Of a stretch of DNA of 64,000 nt, positions 54,401 to 64,000 are shown piece after piece; position 1 is the stretch's first letter; the number at the start of each line of letters is the position of its first letter. The translations under genes and the position numbers were made by a program. Under the pieces are notes generated by a model. The model searched no databases. It was not told where the DNA came from and saw only the letters and a list, made by a program, of their open reading frames with translations. Source of the DNA: Lentinus brumalis (lineage: Eukaryota > Basidiomycota > Agaricomycetes > Polyporales > Polyporaceae); contig MARA01000077.1 in the NCBI GenBank assembly GCA_001792895.1, forward strand, positions 1 through 64,000. The letters run 5' to 3'.

Positions 54401-57400
54401 AGCTGGCTGGCAGTAGGTTGCTTTTTCTGACTTGCCTCTGTGTCACGAGCATCCAAGATATCTTGACGCATAGTACCAAGTAATTCTTTCCACTCTGTAG
54501 ATGTACAGTCTTCATCTGAAGTTACCCTTGGCAGAGTAGATGTCGATGTCGACGGTAGGGGGGCAGCCATAGGATCTAACCATCCTGAAGTCTTCATGAT
54601 ATTCTCAGCAGTCTGCATGCGGGTCAAGCGGGTCAATTCCCCGGGGCTTAGAGAGTTCCAGTCAGTAGAGTTTAGAAGCTCATTCTCTCTGTCCCCGGCT
54701 ATTGCCTCTCCGTCAAAGATATAGCCCTCCATCTCCGCATCGTCTAATTCCCGGTCGCTCATATAGAGAGGATTGTTCCCACCTTTACCAGTCTGCCTTC
54801 GCATAGCAGAATAGTCATCTCGAGCATCGTTGCACTCATACTTGATGTGGAAGAACTTCATGATCTGTGTTTGTCTTTCTGAGAATTTATAAGTATCGAA
54901 CACGTCATTCCACATAGTGTTCTCATCTAGTCGTAAGTCTCTACCAGACCTCCAGGGTTTGAACAATGTTAACATTGTCATGCAATACTCCTCACGGCTG
55001 CCTGCATCCTTGCGGGGCAGAGGTCCTCCAATAAAGTTTGGAACAAACCCTTCGAACTCATCCATCATTCGTACTTCATGTGTACTTGCCTGAGGATGAT
55101 TGGCCATAAATGTGTGGTACTTAGGGCCGCGCTTTGGGGGAGGAGCTACTTTAGCCTGGATTATCTCTGCCTCAACCACTTCCTTCTCAAATTTCTCAGC
55201 GGCCTTGGTTGTCAGCAGCAGTTCATCCTCAGATTCCTCTTCCTCTTCTGCATATATCGGACGGCCTCCCATACATGTCTGCTCCTCCTCGTCATCAGTA
55301 TCAACAGCTGGTTGTGGCTCATCACCGTCATAGTCATCATATGCAGTATGAAGATGTGGAATGGTCTCGTCAACGGCATAGTCATTCTCAAAGTCACTAT
55401 TGTCATCAGGCGCCACATATTTCTGAGGCTTTGCATGTTTACGGCGAGCAGCTGACATGGGCTTCTTGTGGTTCAGTCTAATCCAATCATAGACGCAAAC
55501 ATCCTCATATTCAGCAGGTCTCCACATGTAATCGAGAACAGGTGAGATGGGGACAATCCGCTTTTTGCCATTCTTTGACTGCTCATCCAAGGAGACTACA
55601 ACCGTAGACTTGCCATCTTCTGCAATATTCTTTGAGTCATTCCAAGATCGCATGACTTCTAAGACATAACCTCTCCAGTAACATGCTCTGAACTTATGCC
55701 CGGTGTAGTGGTCAGGATGCTTCAGCAAGTACATGGCTGCCATCGGTCCTCCAATCTCGGAAGCAGCAGTGAGGGAATTCACCATCTTTGTCATCATACT
55801 TCTCGCCTTATCAGCTCTAGACTTGTCACTGGAGAGAAGCTCCGTGTTTCTTTCAAACACCTTTTGCACTGACTGAAACATGACGTGGGTCTTCAATGGA
55901 GTCTTTGTGATGTAATCCGCAACGTAGGCAATCACGGACTTGATCGCAGTTCCAGACATAAGGCTAGTGACGTCGTGGTTGCAGCGTAGCAGATATGAGA
56001 CTGCGGGAGTGAACGTATTAAGCCATGCCTCACCTTTCTTCAAGATCAAAGCTCCTGACTCTGGATCAACTGTGGTCTCCTTGAATGTGTCTCGGGGAAA
56101 GCGGGCCTTGCAGAGCTTGGTGATCGGGTCTGTGCATCCTCGGTTGTCAGACTCTTGCATACCGCTATTCTGAGCACCCTTAGGGGTCTTGCTATTCTTG
56201 CTCCTTGTTGTGCATTTGTGAACATTGGACAGATATAAGATCTCATCAACTTCTTCTATGTATTTCGTCCACCATGCACGGTAGGTCTGACATTTGGGGC
56301 AGTCCGTGTCTTCCTCGTGGTCACATTTCTTTGGAGGAATTTTTGGCAAGGTATCTGTTGGGGGTACCCGGAAAGGGTCTTTTGCCTTCTGACTTGCAAT
56401 CCTATTTGTTACAGACTCCATATCTCCATCTAAGAATTCACCCTTGTGCACACTTTCCAAATACTCCACCATCTTCTGTTGGAAGTCCGAGTCTGGATCC
56501 ATGATGCGATCTCGTACTTCTTGTGGAGTCAGTGCACATTTAATCCATACCAGCATGTGAAGATGAAGTGTCAGTCTTCCCTGTTGCTCAACAGTCCCGT
56601 AGTACCCGGCAGTATCACCATAGATTCCAGGTCGGTCCAAACCTACACCGAGGACATGTTTAATGAACAAGTCAACCATAACCTTGAAGAATCTAGCACC
56701 CGCCACAGGATTGTTTGCTATCAGGCGCAGTCTCTCATCTTGGTCTCGGAACCTTGGGACGAACGTCTGATCAGTGTCAGCCATGTACAGTGCCAGTGGG
56801 TGTTTGACATCTGCAGGCGCGAAGGTTATGAACCAAGATGGTGCTCCAAGGTAGGAAACCAATGACCATATTTCATTTCGCATGTACTTCTTGCTCGTGA
56901 TGGATCCCTGAACCTTGTGGTTTACATGATCAAGGTCATTGAGCACTTTGAAGCAAGCCTTCTCAGACTCCGTTTCAGGCTTAACAGGACCTTCCTTCAG
57001 TCGTTCTATGAGTGCAGTCAGCGTGCTGGAACTGATGCTCAATATACGACTGGCTATCTCATTAAACTTGTTACGGTCAGCTAGTAAGTATCCAGCAGTA
57101 GCTGACTTTTTGATCTGTTCGTGATTGAGGGCAACTAGGGGGAATAGTGGCTCGAGCTGAAACCTCTTGTCATGATACATGAGCAACTGCTGCTTGCGCC
57201 TCTCCTCGCTGACAGGTTTCTGGATCCGGGAGTTTCTAAGTCCACCATATCCATAGGGGAAGAGCCATGGAAACATCTGTGGGTAGAGTTGGGGGTTGTC
57301 GTATATACTTTCTGGTTGCTTTGCCTGTCCTATACCGAGAGCTTTTCCTTGAGATTTGAAATGTTCCACAGCTCGCGCAGTAATCTCATAGGGCCGCACT

Positions 57401-59217
57401 TTGCCAAGATGTTCCAGATATGTGCCTGTAAGACCATGGACTACAAATGGACAGTCACCATCTTCTACACCCTCATCCTCTTCAGTGTCATTTACAGCTG
57501 TCGACTCCGAGTCCTTGTTTGTGGCCATGCTCATAGTGTAGTTTACTACAACAGGGGGCTCATCCTCTGGATATGCGTCTAGGTTCTCATATGAAATATC
57601 CAAGTCTGCATAGTCCTCATGGTTGAGCTTCAGCCACTCGAGGGCCTCCTTAACCTTGTTACGCCTCACCAGCATCGGAGTCCTCTTGAACTCTTTATAT
57701 GTTGGAACATTGGGCCCAATGTACATAAATGCTAGGACTTCATCCAAGTCATCACGAGGCGGAGGCAACGCGTGATATATCTTGGGCATTGGCAAAGAGT
57801 GACTGACAACATTAGCCTTCATCTTGGACATTCCGGAGACATGAACTTTTACGGTGCATATATTGTGCTTCACGCGTGATATCAGCATCTTCTCTGTCCA
57901 ACTGAGATTCTGAAGCACGGGCGGAACCTCTCCAATCCACAAACCATTCGCAAGACCGTCAGGAGGCATTTTCCCTTCACTCAGCTCTTCTAAGCAGGTC
58001 TTGCATACATCATCACATTGAGGCAGAAGAACGGGGCCAGAGAGAGGCTTTATGGGATCTGTAACAGTTTGTCGTTCAGCCCTTGTCACTGGAGTGTCCG
58101 GGATCAACAGGGTACTGTCAATATTGGCATCTGCAAGCCTTGACATCTCAGACTTGTAAGACAGTAGACCGCAAACAGCGCATGCAGATTCAATGAAATT
58201 ACAGATTTGAATATCTTCTGCAAACCCTCGTACCGTAGCATCTGTGAGGTTCTCATCAAGAGGAGAAGGAGGGAAGTTGATAGCCTTGGTCATACACTTT
58301 GCGCGACTAGCCCTCTTTCGAGCTTTGTTAGACTGTGGAAGAGAAACCTGGGCAAATGTCGATGCAAATTTTGGGCAACTCACACACTCATGTGACTGTA
58401 TGTGTTCTATGATAGTAGACTTGTTGTGACGAACCGTAACATTGGTCATTGAATGTTTCAGAGCAAAGTCCAACAGCACCGATCTACTCATCTTACGGAC
58501 AAACTCATGTATAGGAATATCCGCTGCAATGATTGATTTGTCTGACAGAATAGAAAGCGGTGCATATGACAAAAACCGATAGTTGCACTCAGGTTGCACA
58601 TCTCCTTGTAGAACATACGGAGTGACATCTTTGCCTGACCAAATACGGGTATGAGAAGGTCCTTCCTGTTGAGGTCGTCGAGGAAACTTGGCACCACCAA
58701 AACATGCAGGAGGTTCAATAGAGGTCAGCGATATGTGATCCTGGGATGTGCTCGCTCGGTGCAAGGGATTACGGTACTGCTGCGGACATATCAAACGACG
58801 GAGCTCTGGACCATGGTCATGGGATGCATACATAGATCTTATCTGTGCCCATTTGGCCATGCATATACGCTTCCGCACTCGCTGCATGGTGCTCAGAAGG
58901 CTATGCGATAGTGTTCTACAAGACGCAACATTGCCAATTTCATGCAAGGACAAAACAACATCAGGCGCAGCGGCAGAGTCTGTAGACTCCTCCACCATGC
59001 CGACGTGTTGACAGACAAACGGGAGGCTTGCACCGAGGGTGCCTCCCAGAACCCTGCCCACAAGGGACTCAGAACTTTCTAAAAGGGTGTCTGACGTAAC
59101 CCTAGGTCTGGCAAGCGCGGATGACACGTCTATGCCAAACCTGCCTGAAGGTCTTGTGACCAGCAGTTGGAGTTCTGATAAGAGCAATAAGTATGGGTGG
59201 AGAACGGCATGGTACAA
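51460..59217 (-). CDS. Helitron rolling-circle replicase-helicase 2 with protease-like C-terminus (2585 aa)
   Basis: One uninterrupted exon. N-terminal Cys pairs (CAVCGL, CKTCLEEL) precede the Rep domain: WFITFAPADVKHPLALY, HUH motif LTLHLHMLVW (about residue 890) and tyrosines in AYVADYITKTPL (about 1100). An acidic linker follows (about 1300). The Pif1-like helicase has Walker A GGMAGTGKS (about 1680), Walker B YIFMDEVSM (about 1755) and GDFAQLPPS. Beyond the helicase lie about 300 further residues with NWSCAYDSLLTIL (Cys at about 2317), two CxxC pairs (CRACG, CPKCQ) and GKHFVCRFIDKSGGVYFHDG (His at about 2532), the layout of the Cys and His boxes of ubiquitin-specific proteases. The gene is more AT-rich than its surroundings, which suggests transfer or recent arrival. 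It is not a copy of Helitron 1. Confidence 0.95.
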   Translation of the reverse strand: MYHAVLHPYLLLLSELQLLVTRPSGRFGIDVSSALARPRVTSDTLLESSESLVGRVLGGTLGASLPFVCQHVGMVEESTDSAAAPDVVLSLHEIGNVASCRTLSHSLLSTMQRVRKRICMAKWAQIRSMYASHDHGPELRRLICPQQYRNPLHRASTSQDHISLTSIEPPACFGGAKFPRRPQQEGPSHTRIWSGKDVTPYVLQGDVQPECNYRFLSYAPLSILSDKSIIAADIPIHEFVRKMSRSVLLDFALKHSMTNVTVRHNKSTIIEHIQSHECVSCPKFASTFAQVSLPQSNKARKRASRAKCMTKAINFPPSPLDENLTDATVRGFAEDIQICNFIESACAVCGLLSYKSEMSRLADANIDSTLLIPDTPVTRAERQTVTDPIKPLSGPVLLPQCDDVCKTCLEELSEGKMPPDGLANGLWIGEVPPVLQNLSWTEKMLISRVKHNICTVKVHVSGMSKMKANVVSHSLPMPKIYHALPPPRDDLDEVLAFMYIGPNVPTYKEFKRTPMLVRRNKVKEALEWLKLNHEDYADLDISYENLDAYPEDEPPVVVNYTMSMATNKDSESTAVNDTEEDEGVEDGDCPFVVHGLTGTYLEHLGKVRPYEITARAVEHFKSQGKALGIGQAKQPESIYDNPQLYPQMFPWLFPYGYGGLRNSRIQKPVSEERRKQQLLMYHDKRFQLEPLFPLVALNHEQIKKSATAGYLLADRNKFNEIASRILSISSSTLTALIERLKEGPVKPETESEKACFKVLNDLDHVNHKVQGSITSKKYMRNEIWSLVSYLGAPSWFITFAPADVKHPLALYMADTDQTFVPRFRDQDERLRLIANNPVAGARFFKVMVDLFIKHVLGVGLDRPGIYGDTAGYYGTVEQQGRLTLHLHMLVWIKCALTPQEVRDRIMDPDSDFQQKMVEYLESVHKGEFLDGDMESVTNRIASQKAKDPFRVPPTDTLPKIPPKKCDHEEDTDCPKCQTYRAWWTKYIEEVDEILYLSNVHKCTTRSKNSKTPKGAQNSGMQESDNRGCTDPITKLCKARFPRDTFKETTVDPESGALILKKGEAWLNTFTPAVSYLLRCNHDVTSLMSGTAIKSVIAYVADYITKTPLKTHVMFQSVQKVFERNTELLSSDKSRADKARSMMTKMVNSLTAASEIGGPMAAMYLLKHPDHYTGHKFRACYWRGYVLEVMRSWNDSKNIAEDGKSTVVVSLDEQSKNGKKRIVPISPVLDYMWRPAEYEDVCVYDWIRLNHKKPMSAARRKHAKPQKYVAPDDNSDFENDYAVDETIPHLHTAYDDYDGDEPQPAVDTDDEEEQTCMGGRPIYAEEEEESEDELLLTTKAAEKFEKEVVEAEIIQAKVAPPPKRGPKYHTFMANHPQASTHEVRMMDEFEGFVPNFIGGPLPRKDAGSREEYCMTMLTLFKPWRSGRDLRLDENTMWNDVFDTYKFSERQTQIMKFFHIKYECNDARDDYSAMRRQTGKGGNNPLYMSDRELDDAEMEGYIFDGEAIAGDRENELLNSTDWNSLSPGELTRLTRMQTAENIMKTSGWLDPMAAPLPSTSTSTLPRVTSDEDCTSTEWKELLGTMRQDILDARDTEASQKKQPTASQLPVNDEPNDVKLVDKQYFMRKAFEVTDPAAKALIDNTVDLFSLNEDQERAFRIVANHAIQSCGEHLKMYLGGMAGTGKSQVIKALTHFFAERKESYRFMCLAPTGSAASLIGGSTYHSMLGFRSKDSSESLAGLMQVRAKLQNVEYIFMDEVSMLDCHSLYKICAKMCAALKNDGVPFGGINMIFAGDFAQLPPSMNGKPLYAHDVGRVIHRTHAHATQKASIGKAVWHQFTTVVILRENMRQRSQTPEDAKLRTALENLRYRACTDEDIKLIQSRVAGPGKERPKLNQPRFRNVSVITSWNSYRDKINELGCERFAKENGQVLQTFYSRDKLGSETDSSDMPKRQRQNKVNPKRATNIVNTELQALLWDLSPELTEHHPGKLSICIGMPVMIKINVATECCVTNGAEGVVVGWTSRPVSEDKFALDTLFVKLTAAPSKVQVKGLPENVIPLVHQVRKVKCKLPNGKIIEINRDQVPVVPNFAMTDFASQGRTRPDNVCDIQNCKNHQSVYTCLSRGSTLAGTIIVQPFNASKLKGGIAGSLRQEFRELELLDKITKMRYLGEVPPTVVGITRNELIYSFRKWKGEQYVPEGVHTAIQWSEDDPFPIQDKSKDSPWTVIAETKDKGKEAEPGKATTKTTQKNTAGFVAARGTQALQSLSNVGIQRKDKRKRDDQADLEAEIVQTKSVKRIKATRPPAGSRNFCGFPWDPVNWSCAYDSLLTILLSVYMECKPAWDEDMYNTSELLGQAGVKFSQVLAEKPTSTLQEARDYIRNMLGCQEPELGLTGRTYTDLYSVARNLLAVDEPALKKSYVCRACGHEGDPDLDNGVIWTCEESLWKNNPAKLGTHRGNSIRQWIDALKTQKAHKDCPKCQRSMQTYTEYESTPYFIAFITHGVKVLVDNQIIFNDQMYRVCGIVYHADDAAGKHFVCRFIDKSGGVYFHDGAKYKDQVVYYDNIVNFPPKKLQTVDKYVMKMVIYTRL

Positions 59218-59710
59218 AGTGCTAGCGTACCAGATTGGTCCTCCAAACGGAAGGCAACCCTGCTCGAATGCGAGCTCAGGGCGTGTCTTCCAGCAGCATA
59301 GCTCTCACTGGAGACAAGTCCTGCATACAGCAAGACATATGATAGAAGCCAGGGGATAAGAATCCAGTGGCAAAGTAGCGGCAGGCTGGTAGGGCGGTAC
59401 AACAGTGTGAGTTGCATCTGGTGGTTGGAGTTGAAGTTGGAATTGCCTATGAGCGCCCATGTTGAACTTTCTGCGCGTCTAGCATGTTGCGGTTGATGTC
59501 ACGTGCAATGGTGTGACCGCATTTGAACTTATGCTAAGTCCCTAGTTGTATTTCCTGTTCCAAGTCACGCAACAGAATGCAGTATACGGGTATATTCCAA
59601 GTATAGCCATATACATGGGAGGGCGCAACTACAGATTATCGAACTACCATTGATTGATGCAAAGCGGAGGGGAGATTTTGAAGAAGGGGATAAGCGTACA
59701 ACACTATTAC
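59218..59710. other. Spacer between Helitron 2 and the 19-exon gene
   Basis: Leader of the Helitron 2 gene and 3' flank of the next gene; nothing else recognised. Confidence 0.35.
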
Positions 59711-62700
59711 TCAGACATCATTGCGACGGGCAAGGAGGGCAACACCGTAAAGGTTGTGGGACATGACGTGCTTGGCGGAGTAGTAGGAGGTGGAGGTGGT
59801 CTGGTACGTGGAAGCGGAATAGTAGACAAGCGCAATGTCACCAGACTGCAACTCCTGGGACAAGCGTGGAAGAGAAGTAAGATCCTCATGCCGGTAAACG
59901 AGCAAATCCGGTTTGTTTGCACAGAAGTACTCCCGTGCATCCCACAGCCCAACTGCGAGTTTGTCATTGCTTGTTGCGTATCAGAGATAATTGAAAGTAA
60001 ACTCACTGTCATCGGTATGAGCCCAGGCGGTCTTGTCGCGCATATCCAGGAGGGAACGAGTGGGGGTAGCATTCATGCGGGGAGCTGCAGGCGTGCGAGG
60101 ACCCCTTGGAGTAAACCCCAGTCCTTTGATGTTTGCGACTGGAACACGATCTTAGCAAGGATTCATTTGTAGAATATAACCACGTACCCGGTTTCTTTGG
60201 TGTGCTAGGTGTCGCTGCGTTGAAGACGACACTGCGATAGGCAATGCCAGCCGCCTCCTTCTGGCCAATACTATAGGAGGTCATCCCCAGCTTGTTGTGA
60301 CCAAACACGGTGCCGAAGAAAGCAGTTGCACGCTCGTGCTCCCCGCGCATCGGGACCCCCACAAGCTGCTTAGTAAGCTTGTCTTGACCGTACACATTGG
60401 TCCAGTGAACAATGTTGCAGTCAAGAACAATAACCACGTCAACGCAGATAAGACGGGAGGGGGCCACATCACTGGCATTTTTTGCACAGAGCACTGTTGC
60501 CTTAGCTCCGGGAAAGGTGTACGGCATGGCATCTGCAGGGTCATATCGAGCAGGGTTGATCACAAAGGGATCGTCCTCTGGATTGGCACGTCCACCGGCA
60601 TAGAGCATGACCCGCAGTACGGACCTGGAGAAGCATACAACGTTACCAGAGGGAACAGCAAAGACAAAAGAGTACTGCTCACTGCCGACAGATGTCGTAT
60701 GCATCTTCACTGAATATCCCAGCTTGGGGAGAAACCGTCATGATGGGGTTGTTCGCAAAGTCTGCCTCACACGGTCTGTGGAGAGCACCGTCAGCTTCAA
60801 TGTGATGCTTAGCTATAGTCACAACAGTACTTACTGCACCCGAGGAAGAGCAGAGTACGTCGGAAGAAGGACCGGGTCAATGGAGTCAGGAGTGCTGTAG
60901 TCAAGAACCCCAACAGAGCAATCCTTGCCCTTGTCGTGGATGTTCATCTCCAGAAGATTCTGGAGATAGATGTCTGATATCTCCGGAGACACATCTGAGG
61001 ACGAGGAAGGTTCGGGGTCCACCTCCATGTCCACGTCCCTGGTATGCCAATCAGCATGGCCCTGAGCTCAATGCAAACGGTACTCACTTCTTGAACTGAA
61101 CGTCCTTGATCTTGGAAGCCCGAGGTGTTCGTGGCTCCCTCTCCTGCTTGATCTTGATGTCGCTGATACTGACATTGAATGTTTCAATGAGAGGTGTGTA
61201 ACAAATTGATTGAACAGACGTACGTCTCCCGGATATCCTCTACATCATCCTCCAACATCACAGGGGCAGAATTGAAGTGACCTTTGAACAGGCGAGTCTG
61301 CCGTTTGATACTATAGGAAGAGAGAGCAAAGGCTTATAAGAGACGAGTCAAAGTTGGGATAGGGTTGCATTACTCCTCCTCATCAATCTCCTCCTCCCCC
61401 GGGTTGAAGAAGTTGTCGCTAGAACTGCAGACAATGTAAGGTTACGGACACAGTTAAAACACATAACTACTCACTCGGGGGGTTAGCCTTGCGGGTGACC
61501 TTTCCTTTGCCCACCGCAGCCTTTGTCGGACTCTTCGAACTGGCCTTCTGAGCTGCAGCTCTCTCAGCCGCCGCCTTGATGGTCTGGCGGCGAGGAAGAG
61601 GGAGCGTCTTGGGAGTAGACTTGGCCGAACTAGGCCTAGACAAGACATGAGTACACATCCACACAGAGAAAGCATAACATATTACGCACCGATCTGCCTG
61701 CCTTCCGGGAGGAGGAGAGTCCAACATAACAACATCATCTTCCTCATCAGAGGCCTCCACTGGATCTGGAACGGTTCTGCAGAACAATCAGGATTGAAAA
61801 TCAGCAACAGCAAAGGAAACTGACCCAGTACGAGTCTTCTTGGTCGGGGATGCACTAAGAACAAGTCAGATTGGCGACAGAGAAGGAATAAGCGGGGTAC
61901 CTACCTCTCGTCAAGAGCGTCATCGGAGTCCTCCCTAGAGTAACATAAGATATGTGTGGACGCATCAGGACAACATCACATACTCCTTCCCACGCTTGCC
62001 CCGTTTGGCAGGGGTCGGAACACGGTTTTTCACAAGAGAACCTTTGGTCGCAGCGGCCTTGATGACCTTCGCCGGAGCGACCTTGGCCGGAGCGGTCTTG
62101 CGTTTGCTGTACGATGATGGTATGTGAACAGTCATTCTCATAACCAAGTTGTGCAGTGTACGTACTTGGGAGAGGGGGAGCCTTGGCTGACGGGGACTTC
62201 TCCCTTCTTCAGAGAACGCCTATTTATAGGGTCAGCGGCCATGTAGTACCACACTGCTATCTGAGCAGACGTACCCAACTTTGGGCGTAATCTCTACCTC
62301 GTTGCGGACATCCGCATACTCCTCGTCATCAGAGCCCGCAACAGAGCGTTCCTCGTCACTGCTGAACATCACCCTGGATAAGAATGACATGGCAAAGTAT
62401 GAGACATGGATGAACTCACCCAAGATCCTCTGCAGTGCGCTCTTCCATACTCTCCTCATCCTCTCCGCCGGCCTCTTCGGCATCCTCGTTATCGTCCTCT
62501 TCAGCCTCCTCAGCCTCGCTGTCGATGTACTCCGGACTACCTGCACTTAGAGCAATGTGATAGAGATTGCTAAGGATGACTCACCTGATTGCTTTCTTAC
62601 GTCCTCCACCACGAACAGCCTTGGGGGCCTCAACGCTGAAGACAAAAGATAAGTGTGGTCACAACAGACAAAGATGAATGAACGTACACTTTGGCGGCCT

Positions 62701-62916
62701 TGGCGGTGGCAGCTTTTTTGGCAGCAGTGGTGCGACTTCCGGTGGTACTCATCCTCGGGGTGACTTTGGCAGGCGTGGACTTGGCTGCCTTGGAATGCGT
62801 CTTCGGAGGAGGAGTGACCTTGGCAGTACTAGGAGAAGCATATGTCAGTCGGCAGACAAAGTAGAAGTATGCTGGCAGGGCACTTACGCCTTGGTGGTGT
62901 TCTTGCGGGGAGCCAT
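59711..62916 (-). CDS. Uncharacterised Lys/Pro/acid-rich protein with 19 small exons
   Basis: From ATG at 62916 I could follow 19 exons separated by introns of mostly 40-65 bp; a second-to-last exon begins DRVPVANIKGLG and the last ends in a TGA at 59711. The N-terminal half alternates Lys/Ala/Pro-rich segments (KAAKSTPAKVTPR, KRKTAPAKVAPAKV), resembling histone H1 tails, with acidic ones (SDDEEYADV, EASDEEDDVVML), and is likely nuclear and DNA-binding. The C-terminal half (VMLYAGGRANPEDD, FVINPARYDP, FFGTVFGHNKLG, MRDKTAWAHTDD) looks globular and, from memory, belongs to a large uncharacterised basidiomycete family. One junction fails: after KVTRKANPP the donor leaves phase 1 but the next exon (SSDNFFNPGEEE) needs phase 2; one extra C in the C6 run near 61483 would restore it. 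Confidence 0.6.
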
Positions 62917-63681
62917 GTGGAAGTGAGAAGAGTAGCGAGGATTGGAGGGAGTAGAAGAGTGCGACAAGAGAGGAAGTTGGAGAGGTTGGAGGATGGGGGA
63001 CAGACAGCACGGATGAGCAAAGAGTGAGGTGCGGACGAAGAGTGCGAAGGGAGATCGAACTCTGGAGGATAGGGAACGGCGCGGGGGTATTTATGCATTT
63101 CTGAGAGCCATGCTCGTGTTATCCCGGAGGAGACTTCCGAACGGCAGAGAGTTGGGGTTGCGCAGATATCGTGTGGTGATGGCTCGCTTGATTTCGCTAG
63201 TTGCTATCAGGACGCCCAGCAGCATTCCCAAGTTTTATACAGCTGGATACATCTCCCGCACCCAATGCTAGATGCATGAGATTGCGTTAGAAAAATGCGT
63301 TTGTTTGAGTGTAATAAATAGGGATGAAATGAGGAAAGTATGGTCATAGGAAGCAGATGTGTCTGCCACTTGAGCAGGCGTGGCAGGTCGCAACTACACA
63401 AGCGAATCGGCTGCATATTCTTCAAATCACCGGCGAACGGGCTTCCGGCAGCAAAAAATTGTCTAGCCTCTGCATGACAAGACCTGGAACGTTCCAAGTG
63501 GTCAGTTGATTTTGTTTGGGGACGGGGTGTTTCGGAAGAGCAAGAGCATGGTTCCGAAGAGCATGAAGAGGCTGTCACAAGTACCTTGTGATCCTGAACT
63601 CTGCAATCAGACACCCCCATTCCACTTCCTGCCAGCCCACCCCGCGTTGCAGTCCAAGTCTCCCGTGTCTTCACTGTCGTC
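62917..63681. other. Intergenic, divergent promoter region
   Basis: It separates the 19-exon minus-strand gene from a possible plus-strand gene at the window edge; no other feature seen. Confidence 0.35.
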
Positions 63682-64000
63682 ATGAGTACTGTGTCCTCCT
63701 TCTGCGGGCCTCTTCTTTCGCAGCTTCGCACAGATTCTGACAAGTATCGTGAGTATGCAATCATCTGCCAGTATTACACACAAGCCAATGGTAGAGTAGG
63801 AGAGATGCTCGAGAAGGAGATGCGTACCTGTGTTGGCAGGGACGAGACCCAAAGTGAACTTTCCAGCATCGGCGAGGTACGTAGGATTGTTGTGAGATAG
63901 ATGTGGGATGCAGCTGACAGGAAGTGTTAGGACTTTGACTTTGACTCTTGCATACGTCTGTTTGAGCTGCGCAAACCTCCGATGCTGGTGCTGGTCGACC
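63682..64000 (+). CDS. Possible 5' end of a gene cut by the window edge
   Basis: An ATG at 63682 opens a frame of about 70 codons with no recognised motif. Possible donor sites follow, and the sequence after 63900 remains open in another frame. Too little is visible to call a product. Confidence 0.25.

Overview
The window looks like nuclear DNA of a filamentous basidiomycete (Agaricomycetes, probably a wood-decay relative of the polypores). The reasons are dense introns of about 48-65 bp with GT..AG (occasionally GC..AG) borders and CTAAC-like branch sites, Helitron helicases and a hAT transposase of fungal type, and several genes that I recognise only as uncharacterised families common in that group. 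No database could be searched; all splicing below was done by eye and checked by reading-frame phase.

Layout. 0-3 kb: a tandem duplication of a small proline-rich single-pass membrane protein gene, the first copy broken by in-frame stops. 3.5-9 kb: a member of a small-protein family and a long uncharacterised minus-strand gene, bracketed by two pairs of inverted stem-loops. 9.5-10.6 kb: a RING-type gene. 11-13.3 kb: poorly resolved genes and a decayed copy of a non-autonomous element. 13336-19420: a complete two-gene hAT transposon with perfect 8-bp target duplications, inserted in the reading frame of another gene. 21-24 kb: direct repeats and two convergent C2H2 zinc-finger genes. 24.5-26.6 kb: two uncharacterised genes. 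28094-29055: a 962-bp non-autonomous element with its own 8-bp duplication. 30-36 kb: Helitron protein 1. 36-50 kb: host-like genes, including three more members of the small-protein family, a LAMMER-like kinase, an F-box protein, a nucleotidyltransferase-like protein, a 475-aa uncharacterised protein and two tRNA-like sequences. 51.5-59.2 kb: Helitron protein 2, with a cysteine-protease-like C-terminal extension. 59.7-62.9 kb: a 19-exon gene with almost uniform intron phase.

The mobile part is large (two distinct Helitron proteins, one intact hAT, at least two non-autonomous elements) and appears recently active: the transposase and both Helitron frames are intact. The remaining genes share no evident pathway; the region reads as an accessory, transposon-rich segment with lineage-specific gene families. 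Helitron ends could not be placed.
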